The notes below the pieces were generated by a model. That model did no database searches. It worked only from the letters and a program-made list of their open reading frames with translations, and was not told where the DNA came from. Shown piece after piece: positions 59,916 through 64,000 of a stretch of 64,000 bases of DNA; the first letter of the stretch is position 1; the number at the start of each line of letters is the position of its first letter. This stretch comes from Azospirillum lipoferum 4B (GTDB taxonomy: Bacteria; Pseudomonadota; Alphaproteobacteria; Azospirillales; Azospirillaceae). A program made the position numbers and the translations under genes. Location of the stretch: contig NC_016586.1 of the NCBI RefSeq assembly GCF_000283655.1, positions 201,001 through 265,000 on the forward strand. Reading direction: 5' to 3'.

Positions 59916-60668
59916 TCACCCTGTCTGCCGGGCGCGGGGGGAGGCGCAGGCGGCGGCGACCACCTCGCCGGTCCGGCCGACATGGTGGACGAACAGATGC
60001 TCCGCGGTCTTGCCGTCGCGGGCCTCCAGCGCCGCCAGGATCTCGCGGTGCTCCAGCACCGATTCCTTCCATCGCCCCTGGGCGCCCAACGCGAAGTAGC
60101 GCGCCCGCGCCAGCCGGCCGAGCAGCCGGTCATGCGCCTCGACCAGCGCCGGGTTCTTGGCGCTCGACACGATCAGCCGGTGGATCTTCTGGTTGATCGC
60201 GAAATACTCCTCCAGCGCGCCGGCCCCCTGCAGCGCCTCGATCTTCTCCTGGAAGCCGCGCAGGCGGCGCAGGTCGGCGGCGGTCATCCGTTCGGCGGCG
60301 AGTCGGGCGGCGAAGCTCTCGATGCAGCCTTCCGCCTCGAACAGGTGGGTCAGCTCGGCGGCATCGAGCGGGGCGACGATGGCGTTGCGGTTGGGGCGCA
60401 GCATGACCAGCCCGTCCGCGGCCAGCAGCTTCAGCGCCTCGCGCAGCGGCGTGCGGGAAATGCCGAGCTTCTCGCTCAGCTCCGGTTCGATCAGGCGGGC
60501 GGACGGCGCCAGCTCGCCATAGATGATCATGTCGCGCAGCCGGTCCACCGCCATGTCCGCCAATGGCGGCGTCGGCACCGCGCGGCGTCGGCGCGGCGGA
60601 GCGGTGTCCAGCGAGGTGTCCGGCGTGTCGTCCGGCCTGTCATCGTCGAAGGTCATGGTCGGGCTCAT
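59916..60668 (-). CDS. GntR-family regulator, FadR/FCD subgroup
   Basis: 250 aa from the ATG at 60668, whose ATGA overlaps the amidase stop. An unstructured Asp/Arg/Pro-rich leader (about 35 residues) precedes the winged helix LRDMIIYGELAPSARLIEPELSEKLGISRTPLREALKLLAADGLV. The FCD domain follows (LFEAEGCIESFAARLAAERM, NQKIHRLIV, LEHREILAALEARDG). It is the last gene of an MFS-amidase-regulator unit and probably senses the substrate of that unit. Control of the uxu genes 2 kb away is possible but less likely. Confidence 0.9.
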   Translation of the reverse strand: MSPTMTFDDDRPDDTPDTSLDTAPPRRRRAVPTPPLADMAVDRLRDMIIYGELAPSARLIEPELSEKLGISRTPLREALKLLAADGLVMLRPNRNAIVAPLDAAELTHLFEAEGCIESFAARLAAERMTAADLRRLRGFQEKIEALQGAGALEEYFAINQKIHRLIVSSAKNPALVEAHDRLLGRLARARYFALGAQGRWKESVLEHREILAALEARDGKTAEHLFVHHVGRTGEVVAAACASPRARQTG

Positions 60669-62065
60669 GGCTGGGACTCCGGCCCGCATCCGGCGAGCGT
60701 TTCCTCTGCGAAAGCGGCGAAGCGCAGCACCCGGCGGTCCATCCCGCGCGGCGCCACGATCTGCAAGCCCACCGGCAGCCCGCCACGCCCCGTCCCGCAG
60801 GGCAGGCTGAGCGCCGGAACCTTGGCGTGGTTGAACAGCGGGGTGAAGACGGCATGCGCCCGCGGCGGCACCGGCTGTCCGCCGATGGTTTCCGGTCCCA
60901 GCCGGTCCAGCGGCCAGGCGGCGCAGGGCGTGGTCGGCCCGACGATCAGGTCCACCGAAGAAAACTGCGCAGCCAGCGCGCGGCCGACATCGACGCCGAG
61001 CAACTGCGCCGCCGCGACCTCCGCCCCGCTCAAGGACAGTCCGCGCTCGATCTGCACGGCGATGTCGGGATCGAACAGGCCGGGATCACGGCGGAAGGCC
61101 TCGCCATAAAGTGCGGCGAGCCCGGCATGCTGCAGCGGCATCAGCGCGGTTTCGGTGACGCCGGCCGGCCAGTGTGGGAACCGGCCTTCTGGACGGACGA
61201 CGCGGGCACCGGCGCCGGCCAGTACCTCCACCGCCCGCTCCACCGCGTCGCGGACATCGTCGTCAACCGGCGCGTCCAGGCCGAATGCCGGGCTGTAGGC
61301 GACGGTCAGGGACGCAATCGGCCGCTCCTCCGCCGGGGCGATGGCGGCGCTGTCGGGATCGCGCGGGTCGGGGCCGGCCAGTGCCTCGAACATCAGGGCG
61401 GTGTCGGCGATGTCGGCGGCGATGGGCGCCATCACCGCGATGCCGACGAAGGGCTCGGCGAAGCCGGGGCCGTAGGGGATGGCGCCGAAGCTGGGCTTGA
61501 AGCCGACCGCGCCGACATGGGCAGGCGGGCGGCGGCTCGATCCGCCGGCATCGGTGCCGAGCGCCAGCGGTACCAGCCCGCCCGCCACCGCCGCAGCCGG
61601 CCCGCCGCTGGAGCCGCCGGGGGTCAGATTCAGGTCCATCGGGTGGCGGGTCGGGCCGAACAGCGGGTTGGTCGTGACGCCCTTGCAGGCGAATTCCGAG
61701 CTGTTGGCCATGCCGACGACGACCGCACCGGCACGGCGCAGCCGCTCCACCGCGATGGCGTCGGCGGGGGCGCGGAAGTCGGCGAACAGGCGCGATCCCT
61801 GGGTGACGCGCCGGCCGGCGACCCAGATGGTGTCCTTGACCGCCACCGGCACGCCCGCCAGCGGCAAATTCTCTCCTGCGGCAAGGCGGCGGTCCACCGC
61901 GTCGGCCTCGTCCAGCGCCTGCTCGGCATGGACGGCGACCAGGGCGTTCAGGGCAGGATTGCCGGCGGCGATGCGGGCAAGTGCAGCTTCGGTCACGGCG
62001 CGGGCATTGCTGCGTCCGCTCCGCACGGCTTCGGCCTGAGCCATGGCGCGAAGGGGAAGGGTCAT
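60665..62065 (-). CDS. Amidase signature-family enzyme
   Basis: 466 aa from the ATG at 62065, overlapping the MFS stop by 4 bases. The Ser-Ser-Lys triad is visible. Lys is in GVPVAVKDTIWVAG. The cis-Ser is in LTPGGSSGGPAAAVAGG, and the nucleophile region is GTDAGGSSRRPPAHVGAVGFKPS. The family hydrolyses C-N bonds in amides, ureas or carbamates; the substrate pocket cannot be read. The C-terminal FTPLFNHAKVPALSLPCG is usual. It is translationally coupled to an exporter/importer-type MFS and a GntR regulator. Confidence 0.9.
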   Translation of the reverse strand: MTLPLRAMAQAEAVRSGRSNARAVTEAALARIAAGNPALNALVAVHAEQALDEADAVDRRLAAGENLPLAGVPVAVKDTIWVAGRRVTQGSRLFADFRAPADAIAVERLRRAGAVVVGMANSSEFACKGVTTNPLFGPTRHPMDLNLTPGGSSGGPAAAVAGGLVPLALGTDAGGSSRRPPAHVGAVGFKPSFGAIPYGPGFAEPFVGIAVMAPIAADIADTALMFEALAGPDPRDPDSAAIAPAEERPIASLTVAYSPAFGLDAPVDDDVRDAVERAVEVLAGAGARVVRPEGRFPHWPAGVTETALMPLQHAGLAALYGEAFRRDPGLFDPDIAVQIERGLSLSGAEVAAAQLLGVDVGRALAAQFSSVDLIVGPTTPCAAWPLDRLGPETIGGQPVPPRAHAVFTPLFNHAKVPALSLPCGTGRGGLPVGLQIVAPRGMDRRVLRFAAFAEETLAGCGPESQP

Positions 62066-63252
62066 CGCTTGTCTCCGAGAAGGCTCAATCCCGCCAGTGC
62101 CGCCAACAGCCCCACCACGAGATAGCCGGCGGCGAGGCTGCTGACCGCGGCGGCGGCGACCAGCAGGACCGGGCCGGCGATCAACCCGGCGAAGCCGCCG
62201 ACCATCACCGCCCCCGTCGCCTCGCCGATGCGGCCCGCCGGCGCCAGCCGCGCCACCTCGGCCAGGAACACACCGTTCCAGCCGCTGGCGGTCAGCCCGA
62301 ACAGGAAGGTCAGCGCCACCAGCACCGGGAAGGGCAGGGAGGCGCCGGCCAGCGCGACCAGCACCGACGCGGCGGCCATGCCCAGCCCGAGCAGACCGAC
62401 CAGCAGGCGCGGCGAGACCCAGCGCGACGCGACCACGCCCCAGCCGAGCCGCCCGGCCAGCCCGCCGGCCTGTCCGGCCGCCAGCGCAACGCCGGCGGCG
62501 ACATGCTCCAGCCCGAGTTCCGCCACGGCGAAGACCACGAAGAAGCCATTGAGCGTCAGCTGGCTCGCCGCATAGGGGGCGGAGACGAGAGACAGCCGCC
62601 GCAACGCCGGATCGCTGCGCAGCAGCCGGATCGCCGTCACCAGCCCGAAGGCGGAGGTGGCGGACCGCGTCAGCGGATCGTAGGCCGTCCGCAGCCGTTC
62701 GAAGGGCAGGACGCAGACCAGCGCCAGCGCGGCGATGGCGGCATAGCCGGCGCGCGGATCGGCGACGGTGGCCAGCAGCGGCAGGGCCAGCGAACCGGCC
62801 ATGGCGCCGATCTGGTTGCCGGTCTGCCGGACGGAGAATACCATCGGCCGGTCGGCTTCGCGCACCAGCTGCCCGAGGATGGCGGCGCTGGCCGGCGTCT
62901 CCGGCCCGCAGGCCAGCCCGATGGCGATCCCCGCCGCCAGCAGCGCCAGGGAGCCGCCCCCCGTCATCGCGCACAGCATGGCAGCGGCCACCGCCACCGC
63001 GCAGAAGCTCGCCACCCGGAAGGAGCCCAGCCGCCCGGCCAGCACGCCGCCGCCCAGCGATGCCACCATTCCCACGGCGAAGCCGGTGGTGGTGAACAGG
63101 CCGAGCCCCGCCGGGTCGATGCCCATGCGCGGCGCCAGCACGCCCGGCGCGAACAGGGCGAGAGCCACCAGGGCCTGCAGGCCGGTCATTCCCAGCAGTG
63201 CCGGCAGAAGCGGCGGCTGCGCTGGCGCGTCCGCCGCGGATTCGGCTACCAT
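62062..63252 (-). CDS. MFS transporter
   Basis: 396 aa, twelve predicted helices. The N-terminus is LLPALLGMTGLQALVALALFAPGVLAPRMGI. The loop 2-3 motif GGGVLAGRLGSFR, RQTGNQIGAMAG, and the mid-loop GRLGWGVVASRWVSPRLL place it in the major facilitator superfamily, similar to cyanate/glucarate-type uptake carriers. The substrate is unknown. It is divergent from the HIUase-like gene with 26 bases between starts and coupled to the amidase. Confidence 0.85.
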   Translation of the reverse strand: MVAESAADAPAQPPLLPALLGMTGLQALVALALFAPGVLAPRMGIDPAGLGLFTTTGFAVGMVASLGGGVLAGRLGSFRVASFCAVAVAAAMLCAMTGGGSLALLAAGIAIGLACGPETPASAAILGQLVREADRPMVFSVRQTGNQIGAMAGSLALPLLATVADPRAGYAAIAALALVCVLPFERLRTAYDPLTRSATSAFGLVTAIRLLRSDPALRRLSLVSAPYAASQLTLNGFFVVFAVAELGLEHVAAGVALAAGQAGGLAGRLGWGVVASRWVSPRLLVGLLGLGMAAASVLVALAGASLPFPVLVALTFLFGLTASGWNGVFLAEVARLAPAGRIGEATGAVMVGGFAGLIAGPVLLVAAAAVSSLAAGYLVVGLLAALAGLSLLGDKR

Positions 63253-63278
63253 TGCGGAAACTCTGACCTGGAGGCGGC

Positions 63279-63632
63279 ATGGCCGGCGGTATTTCGATTC
63301 ACGGCGTGGACGTGGCGCGCGGCGTCGCCGCCGAAGGGCTGCGGGTGGAGCTTTACGCCCTGACGCCCGACCGCCGTCTGCTGGCCGACGGCCGTCTCGG
63401 CGCCAACGGGCAGCTCGACCACCCCACGGTGCGTGGCGAGGGCATTGCCCCCGGCCCGCACGAGGTGCTGTTCCATGTCGGCGACTGGCTGCGCGCGGCG
63501 GGATATCCGGAGGAGCAGACCCGCTTCCTCGACGTCATGCCATTCCGCTTCAAGGTGACCGACCTGGACCGCCATCTGCATCTGCCCTTCAAATTCACCC
63601 CCTTCGGGGTTTCTCTCTTTCTGGGTGTGTAG
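63279..63632 (+). CDS. Degenerate 5-hydroxyisourate hydrolase-like (transthyretin-fold) protein
   Basis: 117 aa, the size of HIU hydrolases. It has the fold's N-terminal strand ISIHGVDVARGVAAEGLRVELYAL (H8) and the C-terminal RHLHLPFKFTPFG. True HIUases need a catalytic Arg in the strand after the first loop, where this protein has Gln (ANGQLDHP, Q45). They also end in Tyr-Arg-Gly-Ser, which is replaced here by LFLGV. So it is probably not a HIU hydrolase but a ligand-binding or repurposed relative. No uricase or OHCU decarboxylase genes are near. It sits between the amidase/MFS unit and a polyamine-type ABC transporter. Confidence 0.75.
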   Translation: MAGGISIHGVDVARGVAAEGLRVELYALTPDRRLLADGRLGANGQLDHPTVRGEGIAPGPHEVLFHVGDWLRAAGYPEEQTRFLDVMPFRFKVTDLDRHLHLPFKFTPFGVSLFLGV

Positions 63633-63638
63633 GGGGGA

Positions 63639-64000
63639 TCAGGTCAACCGCTTCGACAGGCCGGCGACGCGCTCCATCACCATCATCAGCGCGATGGTGG
63701 CGACGATCAGCACGCCCGACAGCGCCGCGACCGTCACGTCCAGCTTGCCTTCCAGATCCTGCCACATGCGGATCGGCAGCATGTCGGTCGCGGCGTCGCG
63801 CAGGAACAGCGACACCGGCACATTGTCGAAGGACGCCATGAAGGCGATGAATCCGCCGGCCATGATGCCCGGCCGGATCAGCGGCAGGGTGATGCGGCGG
63901 AAGGTGAACCAGCGGGTGGCGCCCAGGCTGGCCGAGGCCTCCAGCAGGGTCGGGTTCATCTGCGCCAGCGAGGCCACGGTGTTGCGCACCACGAAGGGCA
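63639..64000 (-). CDS. ABC transporter permease, PotC/PotI type (3' part, continues outside window)
   Basis: The frame is open to the right edge of the window. The visible 120 residues contain the EAA loop LLEASASLGATRWFTFRRITLPLIRPGIMAGGFIAFMASFDNVPVSLFL. Two membrane segments follow, the last being LDVTVAALSGVLIVATIALMMVM. FDNVPVSLFL is the mark of the spermidine/putrescine permease subfamily (PotC). It is convergent with the HIUase-like gene, 6 bases apart. Confidence 0.88.
   Translation of the reverse strand, partial: PFVVRNTVASLAQMNPTLLEASASLGATRWFTFRRITLPLIRPGIMAGGFIAFMASFDNVPVSLFLRDAATDMLPIRMWQDLEGKLDVTVAALSGVLIVATIALMMVMERVAGLSKRLT

Noticed and set aside
63279-63632. Assignment as a functional 5-hydroxyisourate hydrolase
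   Set aside because: The catalytic Arg and the terminal YRGS motif are missing and no urate-pathway genes are nearby.
1-64000. CRISPR arrays, tRNA or rRNA genes, phage genes
   Set aside because: No regularly spaced identical repeats, no tRNA T-loop/acceptor pattern and no phage structural motifs were seen. The GAACC-type match near 7367 belongs to the TPP riboswitch.

Overview
The window is one high-GC chromosomal or chromid segment, densely packed with metabolic operons, two-component systems and ABC/TTT transporters. Gene content (TctCBA transporters, ExaA-type quinoprotein ethanol dehydrogenase, GGDEF/EAL proteins, FadR-type regulators, kynurenine and hexuronate catabolism) and codon use fit an alphaproteobacterium close to Azospirillum/Rhodospirillales. 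The genus is an inference; there is no rRNA or tRNA gene here to test it.

Layout. 1-2.9 kb: 3' end of a sensor kinase and a REC-GGDEF-EAL protein with a degenerate GGDEF motif. 3.3-7.1 kb: DedA-family protein, the 3' scrap of a membrane-protein gene cut by an ISAs1-family insertion sequence, then an Rrf2 regulator and NADP-binding reductase whose composition differs from the neighbours. 7.25-14.2 kb: a promoter and TPP riboswitch lead into LuxE-like, LuxC-like, three ABC-transporter genes with an NMT1/THI5-type binding protein, an SDR and a HAD phosphatase. 14.2-19.7 kb: L-serine dehydratase and serine permease, divergent from a BtsS/BtsR-like LytS/LytTR pair, with three 20-bp direct repeats between them. 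19.8-28.7 kb: one long leftward array of two TctC proteins, TctB, TctA, TerC, a universal stress protein, a TctD-like regulator and a TctE-like kinase fused to a periplasmic binding-protein domain.

29.1-34.3 kb: NarL-type two-component pair divergent from exaA, then an exported pentapeptide-repeat protein. 34.3-36.5 kb: ABM monooxygenase-like protein, RHH regulator and PHB-depolymerase-family esterase. 36.9-39.8 kb: kynU-kynA-kynB (tryptophan to anthranilate). 39.9-47.1 kb: acetate-transporter-like SatP, then a LysR regulator divergent from an SDR / divergent transketolase / hydroxypyruvate reductase / glycerate 2-kinase operon. 47.1-53.2 kb: FadR-type regulator divergent from an ABC transporter, an arylmalonate-decarboxylase/racemase-like protein and a hydantoinase. 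53.2-58.6 kb: exported coiled-coil protein and uxuA-uxuB-MFS for hexuronates. 58.8-64 kb: diguanylate cyclase, GntR-amidase-MFS, a degenerate HIUase-like protein and the end of a polyamine-type ABC permease.

The most interesting locus is the TPP-riboswitch operon. A carboxylate-activating enzyme (LuxE-like), an acyl reductase (LuxC-like) and an SDR are locked to a thiamine-precursor-like ABC importer. Together they suggest import of an oxidised (acid) thiamine fragment and its reduction through the aldehyde to the alcohol. Second are a transketolase with a remodelled phosphate pocket in a glycerate-producing operon, and the histidine kinase fused to a binding protein. Function statements rest on motif reading by eye; no database search was possible.
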